Source: Candidatus Sumerlaeota bacterium
GTDB taxonomy: Bacteria > Sumerlaeota > Sumerlaeia > MWCT01 > JAUWMI01
Reading direction: 5' to 3'
Assembly (NCBI GenBank): GCA_030613245.1
Contig: JAUWMI010000014.1
Coordinates: 20,144-84,143, forward strand
Length of the DNA: 64,000 nt
Numbering within the stretch: position 1 is the stretch's first letter; each line of letters opens with the position of its first letter. A model generated the notes under the pieces. That model was not told where the DNA came from and ran no database searches. It worked only from the letters and a program-made list of their open reading frames with translations. The position numbers and the translations under genes were made by a program. Shown here piece by piece: positions 52,763-62,560 of this stretch.

Positions 52763-55114
52763 CTACTTCGCGGTCGAAGAAGGAGTGAATATTCGCCTAT
52801 CTTCTGTGCCTAGCCACCTTGCCAGAATACTGCGCTTGGGAATCACTGTCTCCCGGTAGCGAAAATCCTCATCCGCAAAATTGGCTACCATCTCCACCCG
52901 GCTTCCAAATACCGTGCGCTGGACCATTCGATCTGCCCTGAGCCACGCAAAGTCCGTCAACGGCAGAAGGGCCAACTCGCGGTGGAGCGGCGAAAAGAAA
53001 TCGTGGTGAGCCTTCATCCTTTTTTTATGCTTTTCAAACTCAAGCAGGTTCATATGATACATCGGCGGCACATTGTAAAGCAGCTCCAGCAGTTCCACGG
53101 TATCCACCTGGTCCTTGAATTTAAGGCTTCCATAACCCCAGTGATGCGTCGCCACGACAGAGTCATGAAAGACCGTTTGATATAGAGGAAGCCGAAAACG
53201 CGGGTCGTAGTAAAAAGTACGATATTTTTCTTTCAGCGGAACTTGCTTTACGAAAACCGCAGGGCCGTCCGGCGGCCACCATCCTCCGAGATGGTACTTC
53301 GATTTTTTGTCCTTTTGGAGATCGGGATCCCCCCATCCAATCACTGGCGTCATCATGCCGTGGGCAAAATGGATGACGGGTGCCGCGTACGCTGCTCCCC
53401 TTTCCGAACCGATGACCAGCCCATACGAATCCCGAATCCGGACCATTCGATCAAGTCGAGCGTTCATGTCGTCTTGCTGTGTGGCAGGATGCAGTTCCGA
53501 GTAATCATCATAGAGTTGCCCATACGCATCACAGTCGATAAACCATGAATTGAGGGGTTCCGGAAGCGTTTTCATGATGCCAGTGACCCGTTTTTTGACG
53601 TAAGGCATTGCCGCAATCGGACTGAGTATGTAACCTTTTCTCTTGAATCCGCGTTTCTTGGTGCCATCAGCCCTAACCACAGCGCCTGTCTCATAGAGTT
53701 GGAGATCGAATTGAGCCGTTTCCCATGTGTCAGGCTCTTCAGGATGATGGATACTGTGATAGGAGTCATACGTTGCAATCAAGTAACCGAGATCCTTCGC
53801 TTTCTTGATCGCCTGGGGATGCCTGAATCCACCTTGCCACGTGTTCAACCCGAGCCACAGCCGGTCAAAACCGCTTTCAGCAAATTTCTCCATCATTTTT
53901 ACTGAGACACCGTCTCCCCATAGGTCACTCTTGATGAACTCATCTGGAAAGGCCGCCTCAAGCAGCAGACAGTTCAGCCACCATAGCTGCGGGTCGTTCA
54001 GCTTTGGAATACCCCGCTTCAAGAGTCCTTGCGCTTCTTCAGGCAGTTTGACATTCTGCCAGGCGGATTCCGTGTAGAAGTTCCGGCGTTCGAGCAGATT
54101 GCTCAATTCATTCGTGACCTGGCTTTTGATATAGGCATAGGGATATTTTATCAAAACGATTTCAGCGACGGCTTTGCGAATCTCCTGACTCATCAGTTCC
54201 CAGATCCGCTTACCAGGCGAAAGCTGAGAGGCCTTCCCTTGTTGCATGAGCTTTGCGGTAAAGCGTTTCCAATCCAGGACGTCATGTCGGGTGATGAGTG
54301 CATCGCCCCAGAGATAGATGTGCGCTGCACCAAGCAGTTTTTTCACGCCGGAGACCTTTTTGATCTTGTCCTGCAAACTCGCAAACTGCCCTTGCTCGAT
54401 CAACCACCTGCGATATTGCCTGCCAGGCTCAACCGGAGAAGCTTCCCCTAGCCGTATGAGCAGCCCATATTCCTTCTTCACCCAGTTCTTGGTGAACTCA
54501 TGAGTGCATCGCATGGCAATCCTGCCTTCGCGATTCTCAAAAACAAGCTCATTATTGAACGGGTTAGTCAGGATATAGGTCAACGTATAATCCCCGCAGT
54601 CGACTCCCCAAAATGGCATCGATAGACCTTCGGTGGTGTTCATCGGACTGCTCTCAGTAAGAAAATTCAGCCATTGAGCGTTCCCGGATGGCACGTAACT
54701 ACCCTCGAACAGGGGCAAGATGTATGCTTGCACCGCCGGATCATTACGCAAAACAGGCCAGGTAAAGCGTCCTGGCGCTTTTGATGTAAAACGCACAAAC
54801 AAACTCTCGCCATCCAATTTGTATGAAACAAGCAGGTTCTTTTCGCCAAGTTCCCAGCTCACTTCACGTTCGCTCTGCTTGAGTCGCTTCACGGCGCCGA
54901 GATTTTCCTGCGGTGCGGACAGTTGTACACTATCTTTTCCCTTCGGCTGGGCCGTCACCTGAAGCGACTGGGGATAAATATGGATCGTCCACGTCTCGCC
55001 TTTCAGCACAACGCTTTGCCCGCTTTCCGCCAAGGCCAGCGTGCTGAAAGGACTGGCGGTGAGCATGACCATGAGTAGAAAACTTCGGAGTGGATAAAGA
55101 AAGAATTTCTGCAT
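52763..55114 (-). CDS. secreted TIM-barrel glycosidase, GH101-like
   Basis: 783 aa with signal peptide MQKFFLYPLRSFLLMVMLTA. An N-terminal beta-sandwich (30-250) precedes a barrel. GFDRLWLGLNTWQGGFRHPQAI, DLGYLIATYDSYHSIH, and WFIDCDAYGQLYDDYSELHPATQQDD (near 500-530) resemble the nucleophile region of endo-alpha-N-acetylgalactosaminidases and related TIM barrels. VIGSERGAAY and MMTPVIGWGDPDLQ follow. The C-terminal 100 residues form another beta-domain (VFGSRVEMVANFADEDFRY). Acts outside the cytoplasm on an unknown glycan. GAGGGA precedes the ATG. Confidence 0.65.
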   Translation of the reverse strand: MQKFFLYPLRSFLLMVMLTASPFSTLALAESGQSVVLKGETWTIHIYPQSLQVTAQPKGKDSVQLSAPQENLGAVKRLKQSEREVSWELGEKNLLVSYKLDGESLFVRFTSKAPGRFTWPVLRNDPAVQAYILPLFEGSYVPSGNAQWLNFLTESSPMNTTEGLSMPFWGVDCGDYTLTYILTNPFNNELVFENREGRIAMRCTHEFTKNWVKKEYGLLIRLGEASPVEPGRQYRRWLIEQGQFASLQDKIKKVSGVKKLLGAAHIYLWGDALITRHDVLDWKRFTAKLMQQGKASQLSPGKRIWELMSQEIRKAVAEIVLIKYPYAYIKSQVTNELSNLLERRNFYTESAWQNVKLPEEAQGLLKRGIPKLNDPQLWWLNCLLLEAAFPDEFIKSDLWGDGVSVKMMEKFAESGFDRLWLGLNTWQGGFRHPQAIKKAKDLGYLIATYDSYHSIHHPEEPDTWETAQFDLQLYETGAVVRADGTKKRGFKRKGYILSPIAAMPYVKKRVTGIMKTLPEPLNSWFIDCDAYGQLYDDYSELHPATQQDDMNARLDRMVRIRDSYGLVIGSERGAAYAAPVIHFAHGMMTPVIGWGDPDLQKDKKSKYHLGGWWPPDGPAVFVKQVPLKEKYRTFYYDPRFRLPLYQTVFHDSVVATHHWGYGSLKFKDQVDTVELLELLYNVPPMYHMNLLEFEKHKKRMKAHHDFFSPLHRELALLPLTDFAWLRADRMVQRTVFGSRVEMVANFADEDFRYRETVIPKRSILARWLGTEDRRIFTPSSTAK

Positions 55115-55423
55115 TTGAATTTCCCTCGCTTCAGCCGATTTGAAAAAACCGATCGGCTTATGCGTATACTAGATGCACTTGCGAAGCGCAAGTGTAGACT
55201 GAAATTAAGCGTGGGAGCTGTTTACATTTGACTTGGCAAAGGATGTTAAGGAACAACGAGTAACATGTGCTGCCATATCGCATGATCCTTTTCTTGACGC
55301 TTTAGCTTTAGTATGAGCAAAATACTTCCTGTTTTGCTTCTGTCGAGATTCTGTTCCTGTCGTACCTGTCAAGGTCCCTTCCGGACAATTCCCACGCGCC
55401 AGGTCACACGAAAGGACAGTGCT
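55115..55423. other. divergent spacer with one small hairpin
   Basis: CACTTGCG-AAG-CGCAAGTG (55176-55194) is a perfect 8-bp stem between the divergent genes. No clear promoter was identified for either side. Confidence 0.5.
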
Positions 55424-56692
55424 GTGTTTCCGCAGATTTACGAAAGGCTCATTGATCTCTTTGGTCGCGCGAATCAGGGCATCCGTGTGAAGTTTGCTCG
55501 ACTGAGCTCTGGCGCGCGTACGCTGCTGCTCCTGGTTATTTTTTACTACACCGCGGTCAGCCTTTCAACGATCTTCGTGAACGTATTCTTTTATAAAATC
55601 AAAAGCAGCTTTCCGCTCCTCGCCACGTACCACGTATTCCGCTTTGCCGCGCTTCTCATTGTGTTCAGCATCGGCGGCTATATCGCCAAGGCGTGGAATC
55701 CGCGTCTGCCGTTTCGCATCGCCATGTTTTTCTATGCCCTCTTCTACGCACTGGTGCTCTGGCTCAAATCCGATGCCATTCTCTACATCAGGCCGCTGGG
55801 TGCACTGGAAGGCGTAGCCCAGGGCCTTTTCTTCTGCTCGCTTCACGTTCTGGCTTTTGACTACACGGAAAATTCAAACCGCGACTATTTCTACGGTCTC
55901 AACGCCTCACTCTTTGCTCTGGCCGGCATCATCTCGCCCTTTCTCGCGGGATTCGTGATCTCTCGATTCACCGGCCTCGCTGGCTATTATTATATCTTCG
56001 GTGCCACGCTAGTCCTCTTTCTTCTGATTATTGGCCTCAGCTTTCAGCTTCGCCGCACGTATCATCCGAGCCGTTATCAGCTCTTCACCTTTCTCCTGAA
56101 TTTCAGAAACGCCGCGTGGAACCGCGTCATGGCTGCCTATGTTGTGCATGGAGCTACGACCGGCTTTCTACTCTTTATCGTCAGTCTGCTGGTTTACCAC
56201 ACCACGCAGAGCGAGTTTATGGTTGGCAATTTCCAGGCACTTGTTGGCGCGCTTGCCTTTGGCGCAACCTACGTGCTCGCTCATGTCATCTCTCCCCAGC
56301 GCCGACTGCGTTTCTTTCTCATTGGCGCTACAATGACCTGCATATCCCTGGTAATCCTGGCCCTGCGGGTCAGCTTCATGAACCTGATGGGCTACGGGCT
56401 TCTCTACGCCGTCTTTAATCCTTTTATCTACATTCCTATGATCGCCCTCACCTTCGCGGTCATTGACCAGGACCCTCAAGCTCCCTCTGCGCGCGTTGAG
56501 TACCTCGTCTGCCGTGAATTCCCAATCGGCGTGGGCCGTCTTCTTTCGCTTGGCCTCTTCCTCATTGGATATCACTACCTCCAGCTCGGATTCCTCCGCA
56601 TTCTCCTTGTGCTGCTTGGCCTCAGTCAATTTGTCAGCTACCTGCTTTTCCGTAACGTAGCTGCGCGCATCACTTCGCGCACAGAGAGCTAA
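55424..56692 (+). CDS. MFS-like membrane transporter
   Basis: 422 aa from GTG 55424, which has AAAGGA upstream; the in-frame ATG at 55313 adds 37 residues that are not hydrophobic and include unusual Cys/Arg content. Twelve or so helices in two halves, separated by QLRRTYHPSRYQLF. The motif RMAFFFYALFYA / GYIAKAWNPRLPFRIAMFFYALFYALVLWL and FEFPIGxGR (here REFPIGVGRLLSLGLF) match the YttB/ MFS subgroup lacking known substrate. No operon partner is seen. Confidence 0.75.
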   Translation: MFPQIYERLIDLFGRANQGIRVKFARLSSGARTLLLLVIFYYTAVSLSTIFVNVFFYKIKSSFPLLATYHVFRFAALLIVFSIGGYIAKAWNPRLPFRIAMFFYALFYALVLWLKSDAILYIRPLGALEGVAQGLFFCSLHVLAFDYTENSNRDYFYGLNASLFALAGIISPFLAGFVISRFTGLAGYYYIFGATLVLFLLIIGLSFQLRRTYHPSRYQLFTFLLNFRNAAWNRVMAAYVVHGATTGFLLFIVSLLVYHTTQSEFMVGNFQALVGALAFGATYVLAHVISPQRRLRFFLIGATMTCISLVILALRVSFMNLMGYGLLYAVFNPFIYIPMIALTFAVIDQDPQAPSARVEYLVCREFPIGVGRLLSLGLFLIGYHYLQLGFLRILLVLLGLSQFVSYLLFRNVAARITSRTES

Positions 56693-56797
56693 ACTTGTGA
56701 CTTTTTTATTGCCATTCGTAGCCTGCTTTTATAGAACATAACCGTAATCATGTCCTTGTCATGAGCTGGAGCGAAACATAACCGAGAGGGAAATACC

Positions 56798-57901
56798 ATG
56801 CGTAGAACCGCCATTTTAATGCTCACGGTTTTGCTATGGAGTTTTCTTGGACTTGCCTTTGGCCAGAGTCTCACGCGCGGCCCTTACTTGCAAAATGTCA
56901 CGCCTACTTCCGTTATCATCGTCTGGCGCACTAATACCACCGGCAATAGCGAGGTTGAATATGGTGAGACCGCTTCTTACGGCTCGTCGGTCAGTGATCC
57001 GACGAGCGTCTTCCAGCACGCAGTCACGCTGACCGCCCTTTCTCCTTATACACTCTACCACTATCGCGTGAAAACCAACAGCACAGTCCTCAGTACCGAC
57101 GCTACGTTTCGCACTGCTGCGGACGCCTCGCGCGATAACCTTGTCTTCGTGGCTATGGGCGACCACCGCAATAACCCCTCTGCTCATCTCTCGGTTGTGA
57201 ACCGTGTGATCGCCATCAACCCTGATCTTTGTGTTGATACCGGCGACCTCGTGGGTAATGGCGACAACGCCTCGGAGTGGGATCCGCAATTTTTTACCCC
57301 TGAAAAGGAGCTCATGAAATCGGTCTGCCTCTTCCCCTCGATTGGCAACCACGAGGGCAGTGGCGCTAATTACCTTGCGTACTTCTACCTCCCGACCGGC
57401 TCTGGTACGGAACGCTACTACTCCTTTGACTACGGCAATGCGCATTTCGTGGCTCTGGATACCACCTACCCCTATAGCAGCGGCAGCGCGCAGTACACCT
57501 GGTTCGTGAACGATCTCCAGAGCACCACCAAGCCCTGGCGCTTCGTCTACTTCCACCATCCCCCCTACTCCTCTTCATCGCACGGAAGCAATACTACTGT
57601 GCGCGCTCAGCTTTGCCCTGTTATCGAGGCTAACGGCGTCCAGATGGTCTTTAGTGGCCACGATCACGACTACGAGCGCAGCTACGTGAATGGCGTTACG
57701 TACATTGTGACGGGCGGGGGCGGGGCGCCGCTATATAGCGCGAGTACCAGCAGCTGGACTCAATTCTCCGCCAGCGAGTATCACGCCTGTAAAGTTACCA
57801 TCACTGGCAATAATTCGACCCTGGAAGCCATCAAGCCCGACGGCACTGTGATTGATACCTTCTCCACCTCCACCGGCGTTCCTGAGTGGTATCTCTACTA
57901 A
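56798..57901 (+). CDS. secreted purple acid phosphatase-like metallophosphoesterase
   Basis: 367 aa. Signal peptide MRRTAILMLTVLLWSFLGLA. An N-terminal fibronectin-III-like domain (25-110; RGPYLQNVTPTSVIIVWRTN) precedes a metallophosphoesterase: GDHR, DTGDLVGNGDN, GNHEG, FHHPPYSS and SGHDHDYERS supply the Asp, Asn and His ligands of the dinuclear site. This is the purple acid phosphatase layout. The Asp of the first motif (AMGDHR) fits. The protein ends in VPEWYLY, similar to the end of the GHL10 protein. It would hydrolyse phosphate esters outside the cytoplasm. GAGAGGG precedes the ATG. Confidence 0.9.
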   Translation: MRRTAILMLTVLLWSFLGLAFGQSLTRGPYLQNVTPTSVIIVWRTNTTGNSEVEYGETASYGSSVSDPTSVFQHAVTLTALSPYTLYHYRVKTNSTVLSTDATFRTAADASRDNLVFVAMGDHRNNPSAHLSVVNRVIAINPDLCVDTGDLVGNGDNASEWDPQFFTPEKELMKSVCLFPSIGNHEGSGANYLAYFYLPTGSGTERYYSFDYGNAHFVALDTTYPYSSGSAQYTWFVNDLQSTTKPWRFVYFHHPPYSSSSHGSNTTVRAQLCPVIEANGVQMVFSGHDHDYERSYVNGVTYIVTGGGGAPLYSASTSSWTQFSASEYHACKVTITGNNSTLEAIKPDGTVIDTFSTSTGVPEWYLY

Positions 57902-57949
57902 GCGTCGGACTGGGTGATGTATTCGCGCGCATTACCTTGCCTTTAAAAA

Positions 57950-58140
57950 TGAAACCGAAGGCGATATTGGGTTTCATTCGCCATTCCTGTTGTGCAACCA
58001 AGGTATCCACCTGACGGGTTACATGTCCGGCGCACAAAATCCGTACATCTTGAACCTTCCCAGGTCGTGCTGCCACAATGCTCGCATGAAATCCATCCAC
58101 GCAGAGTAACTGTATGGTGCAGCTGAGAAATTCTCATAGA
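57950..58140. repeat. leader repeat, copy 1
   Basis: About 190 bp resembling 60285-60470. On the minus strand it is an open frame (MDGFHASIVAARPGKVQDVR...) of about 65 codons. Confidence 0.65.
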
Positions 58141-58359
58141 CAATGCAGTATATAGTGGATATTTAAGCTTTGATGCTTAACATTACACTCATTGCCGCAC
58201 AGGCGTATAGCTGCGCGACAGCAAATGCGCGGGGCATATCTCGTAGATAAGGAATCCGACTGGATAAAAGCTGTAATCTCACAGTTGGCGACTGCCGTTA
58301 GAGTTTTTGGTGGTGGGGTTTGCCGGAGTGTATATCCAGGCTAGAACGGGAATCCCAAC

Positions 58360-59976
58360 ATGCACGATTCGCAGAAAAAGCATTCTTTCGTTCAGCGAAT
58401 CTCCGCGCTGATCCGGAGGGCAAGTCGCAGCGACCTGGCGATGCTCACGGTATTTTTCCTCTGGATTCTTGCGTGGTTGAAGCGTTTTCTGGACATGCCG
58501 TACCACTGGGATTCGGTCGGCTACGTTTCCCACCATACTTATAACATCTACCAACATCTCTTTCTTCCTTTCGTGACCGGTGATTACGACGTAGGCCACC
58601 CGACACTGATTTTCTGGATCTCCGCCGCGGCCTGGCGCATCTTCGGCGTTTCGCTTAAGGTATCGCACATAATTATCTATATGTTCGGTTCCCTGCTGCT
58701 GCTCTACACGTATAAGCTGGGCCGCCGTCTGGGTTTGGGAGCGGCAGCATTCTGGGCGGCCCTGATGATGAGCCTGATTCCGCTCATCGCCTCTCAGACC
58801 GCGCAGTTTCAAATCGATATTCCGTTCACGGCCCTTTTCGTAGGCACCTCCTACTATCTACTCAGAGGAAACCGTCCTTGGCGTTTCATTCTGTTTGCTA
58901 CGGCACTACTCTTGACTAAACTCACCGGTATTATCCTGCTGGCACCGATGATGGTCTGGACGTTTGCCGATTCCCTGCGCCTCAGCGGAGTGAAGGATTG
59001 GAAGTCACACCTGCACCGCCTGTTACCTTGCGCTCCCCCCGTGCTCATATTGGGGCTCTTTTTTCTGGGCCGATATATATGCACCGGAACCATAGTTGCC
59101 AAGTTCTACAGTAATCAGATTGCCATTTCCTCTAATCTCACGGAACTGCTGGGTAGGGCCCGCAATTTTCTATACGCCGTGACGTTTTTCAACGACGCCT
59201 ATATTCTTCTGCCACTTACTGCCCTGGCCCTTATTCTTTTCTGGCGCCCAGGACGCCCTGCCGTCCCTTGGAGGAACCACAAATACCCCACGTCTAACAT
59301 ATCCTGGTGGTCATTCGCTTTCTATGGTCTCATTACATTTCTGATCTATAGCATTCCCCACATTCTGAGGTCGTTCAGCGGGCAACTTCCTCGCTTTTTC
59401 ATGGTGTACCTTCCTTTCATCTGCTTGGCTACCGGATGGGCTTTCCTTAGATTCTGGCGTCTGAACCGACTTCTTGGCGCAGGGCTTTTCATCATTGTGT
59501 GTGCAGTTCTTCTTTTCCACTGGCATCCCAAGTACGCGGACAAGTTTCCCTTTAGGCTATCGAGACCGCTGCTTATTAATAAATGGGTGATGGAGGGAGA
59601 TGGAAGTGGGGAATGTAACTTTGCCTGGATTGACTTCGTCAAGGTGGTGAAACGAATGGCCTCCTACATAGAAAAGAACTTCCCGGATGATCCTCCCATC
59701 TTAGCGGTCTTCCCGGAGGACGTCAGTCTGAGAAGCCCCTACAATGGTTACGTTACTCGTCCCCACGTAGTCCATCCTGCATGGAGCGTAGAGCAATCCC
59801 TACGACTGTTTACAGGAGGACACGTCAGTCTTTGTGTGCGAACAGCGAAGAGCTGTGTGTCCTTCAGTATGGACCCTTTGGTAAAGCGTGTTCCACTTCG
59901 CCTCATCATGCGTTACGAGCGCCGAGGCGCATGGTGTGCGTTGTACGAAAAGGTAGAGCCCTCGGAAAAAAAATGA
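58360..59976 (+). CDS. GT39-like (PMT/ArnT) membrane glycosyltransferase
   Basis: 538 aa with about eleven membrane helices and a short soluble tail. The first extracytoplasmic loop has YHWDSVGYVSHHTYNI, with Asp in the place of the catalytic acid, and GDYDVGHPTLIFWISAAAWRIFG matches the GHPPL/GxP motif of the family. FQIDIPFTALFV follows in helix 4. GT39 enzymes transfer a sugar from polyprenyl phosphate to protein or lipid A. Acceptor unknown. A conserved 190-bp repeat lies 220 bp upstream, and the same repeat precedes the next GT39-like gene. Confidence 0.85.
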   Translation: MHDSQKKHSFVQRISALIRRASRSDLAMLTVFFLWILAWLKRFLDMPYHWDSVGYVSHHTYNIYQHLFLPFVTGDYDVGHPTLIFWISAAAWRIFGVSLKVSHIIIYMFGSLLLLYTYKLGRRLGLGAAAFWAALMMSLIPLIASQTAQFQIDIPFTALFVGTSYYLLRGNRPWRFILFATALLLTKLTGIILLAPMMVWTFADSLRLSGVKDWKSHLHRLLPCAPPVLILGLFFLGRYICTGTIVAKFYSNQIAISSNLTELLGRARNFLYAVTFFNDAYILLPLTALALILFWRPGRPAVPWRNHKYPTSNISWWSFAFYGLITFLIYSIPHILRSFSGQLPRFFMVYLPFICLATGWAFLRFWRLNRLLGAGLFIIVCAVLLFHWHPKYADKFPFRLSRPLLINKWVMEGDGSGECNFAWIDFVKVVKRMASYIEKNFPDDPPILAVFPEDVSLRSPYNGYVTRPHVVHPAWSVEQSLRLFTGGHVSLCVRTAKSCVSFSMDPLVKRVPLRLIMRYERRGAWCALYEKVEPSEKK

Positions 59977-60284
59977 GAACGCCCATGACAAATAGATGTC
60001 CAACCCCACTTTTCCTATTAACTGACAGGCAATCCAATGGACACCATTTTCCTGATCCCGAACCGCGCGCATATCCGATTGCTATTCCAGAGCCCGAGGA
60101 TGCCTTGCGGCTGGCAATGATAAACCAGCATCTGCCCTGCCTGGTTAGCGTGAATTTACAAAAAGGGTGATGTGTGCATCCAGCATAGCCAGGAGTAGAG
60201 AGATTAAGAAATGCTAAAGTTTGAATATGAGGGATCGGAGGTAAAACTCCCCGACCCCTCAATTAGCTTGGCTCTAGAAATGAA

Positions 60285-60470
60285 GCCGAAGGTGAGATGA
60301 AACTTCATTCATCATTTTTATTGTACAACGCAGGCATCCGCCCGGCGTGTTACATCTCAGGCGTACAAAATCCGTGCATCTCAAACCTCACCAGGCCGTG
60401 CCGCTACCATGCTCGTATGAAATCCATCTATGCATAAAAAGCTGTATGGTGCAGGTGAGAACTTCTTGCA
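60285..60470. repeat. leader repeat, copy 2
   Basis: The sequence follows copy 1 along its length (for example GAAATCCATC, TGTATGGTGCAG, CAAAATCCGT), with differences that are largely transitions. The frame that is open in copy 1 has at least five stops here, though residues such as VAARPG, ARILYA and FGFI stay recognisable. The rest of 59977-60284 holds nothing recognisable. Confidence 0.65.
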
Positions 60471-60475
60471 GGCCA

Positions 60476-62296
60476 ATGAATAGAATCTCTTCGCAGAAAC
60501 TATCGCTTATCCTGATAGCGGCTTTTTCTGTTCTGTTCTTTGTGCTGTGCTTCTATGGCGCACAGCACAAATCCATAACTCATGACGAAGTCGCTCACAT
60601 CCCTGCCGGGTTTATGATCTGGAAGACCGGCGACTTCCGCATAAATATCGAACATCCTCCCCTGGTAAAACTTTTCGCCACTCTCCCTCTTCTTCCTTCT
60701 CATTTCTACACCCCGATCAACGACTACGATTGGATCGCTGGCGAGGAGTGGCATTTCGGCGGATACTTCATGTTCCAGTACAACAATGCTGATCTTGTAG
60801 CAATTCTCGCGCGCTTTCCAATTATGGTTCTTGGAGTCATGCTGGGCTGGTTGGTGTATTTCTGGGGAAGGAGCATATTTACTTTAAGGAAAGATTCATT
60901 GGCGCCTTTTGCCGGACTTTTCGCGGCTGCTCTATATTTTACGGAACCGAATGTGATCGCGCATTCATCGCTTGTTACCTACGATCTCGCGTTTGCCTTT
61001 GTAACGCTTTGCGCGGCGTATTTTTATTGGGCACTTTTTGTACGAGGAATCACTACCAGGAGGTTCGTTGGTTTTGTATTGTTTATGGCGCTTGCGCCTA
61101 TGGTTAAGGCAGTCGGGTTCTTTTTGTATCTTCTGATATTTTTGCATTTCTTTGTTTCGGCTATATTCGGGAAAAGAAAATGGGTGCTTCACCTCAATAA
61201 ACGCATGTCGCGCCCTCTTGACAGACGACGAGAGAAATTCCTCACCGTGATTGTTGCCCTCCTCCTCTGCATGGGACTCTGCTATGTTGCGCTATGGGCC
61301 TCTTATGGATTTCGATATAGAGCATCGCCTGATCACGAAATGCCCCCTGGCCCGCAAGCAGGTAAATATCTGAATTATTCAAACATCACTTCTTCGCTTG
61401 TAAGAACGCCGCTGCAATTTTTGCAGAGAAATCACCTCCTGCCGCAGGGCTATCTGGGCGTCATCGGACACGCCTTGATGGAAAGGGAGCGTGCTGCCTA
61501 TATGCTCGGCAAGACAAAATATGAAGGCGGATTTTATTCGTATTTCCTTATTACAACGCTCCTGAAGACGCCGTTTGTCCATCTCGTGGTCATTTTGGCT
61601 TTTATGGCGATTTTTGTTTTTCAAAACCTGTCTATTTACGTAACGAGGAGAAAGGTGCAATTTCAAAGGCAGCGATTCTATGTACATCGCGCCGCTATCC
61701 CGGTATATCTCATCGTAGGAATTTTCGTTTTAGTATCCCTCTCGCGTGTTAACATCGGACACAGGTTTATCCTGACGATTATCCCATTGGAGTGCCTGGT
61801 GGCGGGGAGTTTGCTGAATGTAATACTATCTCGCATGCGGCCGTTGCGGCGGAATTTGTTGAGCGGCATTTTTCTTGCTATCCTGCTTATACCGTCTCTG
61901 AATGCCTATCCTCATTACATCTCGTATTTTAATCCGTTAATCGGGGCACGGAGAAACGCCATCCACTTCCTCTGCGACTCAAATGTAGACTGGGGACAGG
62001 ACCTCAAGCTGCTCGGAGAATACATTAAGAACCATCACATCCAGAAGATAAATCTCTCGCTCTTCGGCAAATCAGACCCTTATTATTACGGAATTCACAA
62101 GTGGATTGACCTGGGGAGCTTTGAGATTATAATCCCCCGCTTCGAGACCGGGCCACCTGATTATACACTGCCGACCGCTATCAGCGCAAATATGCGCGGC
62201 TACATCACGAAAAAATACCCACTGGTTCTTAGCACGGCCAACCCTGTTCTGATTGGCGGCTCAATCTTCTTTTATCCCCCCGCTAAACCACAATAA
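60476..62296 (+). CDS. GT39-like membrane glycosyltransferase
   Basis: 606 aa from the ATG at 60476; the frame extends to 60347, but that part is encoded by the leader repeat and is not hydrophobic. About eleven helices. The first loop has SITHDEVAHIPAGFMIWKTGDFRINIEHPPLVKLF, where DE and EHPPL are the family catalytic and binding motifs. Later SNVDWGQDLKLL and LVTYDLAFAF occur. The C-terminal tail has beta character. It probably transfers sugars from polyprenyl phosphate carriers on the outer face of the membrane. Its repeat-bearing leader suggests shared history with the 58360 gene. Confidence 0.85.
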   Translation: MNRISSQKLSLILIAAFSVLFFVLCFYGAQHKSITHDEVAHIPAGFMIWKTGDFRINIEHPPLVKLFATLPLLPSHFYTPINDYDWIAGEEWHFGGYFMFQYNNADLVAILARFPIMVLGVMLGWLVYFWGRSIFTLRKDSLAPFAGLFAAALYFTEPNVIAHSSLVTYDLAFAFVTLCAAYFYWALFVRGITTRRFVGFVLFMALAPMVKAVGFFLYLLIFLHFFVSAIFGKRKWVLHLNKRMSRPLDRRREKFLTVIVALLLCMGLCYVALWASYGFRYRASPDHEMPPGPQAGKYLNYSNITSSLVRTPLQFLQRNHLLPQGYLGVIGHALMERERAAYMLGKTKYEGGFYSYFLITTLLKTPFVHLVVILAFMAIFVFQNLSIYVTRRKVQFQRQRFYVHRAAIPVYLIVGIFVLVSLSRVNIGHRFILTIIPLECLVAGSLLNVILSRMRPLRRNLLSGIFLAILLIPSLNAYPHYISYFNPLIGARRNAIHFLCDSNVDWGQDLKLLGEYIKNHHIQKINLSLFGKSDPYYYGIHKWIDLGSFEIIIPRFETGPPDYTLPTAISANMRGYITKKYPLVLSTANPVLIGGSIFFYPPAKPQ

Positions 62297-62351
62297 TCGC
62301 GGTATGCCTGATGTGGTTTCCAATTTAGCTTGACCTTATATGGCACTTGGG

Positions 62352-62371
62352 GGTATCTTTTTAAAGATACC
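62352..62371 (+). terminator. palindromic hairpin after the GT39-like gene
   Basis: GGTATCTTTTTAAAGATACC, a perfect 20-bp palindrome with no T-run after it; possible terminator or stabiliser. Confidence 0.35.
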
Positions 62372-62560
62372 TATTGAGTTATATTCATTAGGTTACAACT
62401 AGGCTCGGCTAGAATTTTGTGTCTGCTGGCAGAAAAAAGAGGAAGGGGGAACATTGCAGAATTTGAAAAACAGACTGGCTTTTACACTCTTTTGCTCAAG
62501 GATTAAGGGTTTTTAGTCACCCAAAAAATACAAAAAAGTCCATGAAGGAGGCGATCTAAA

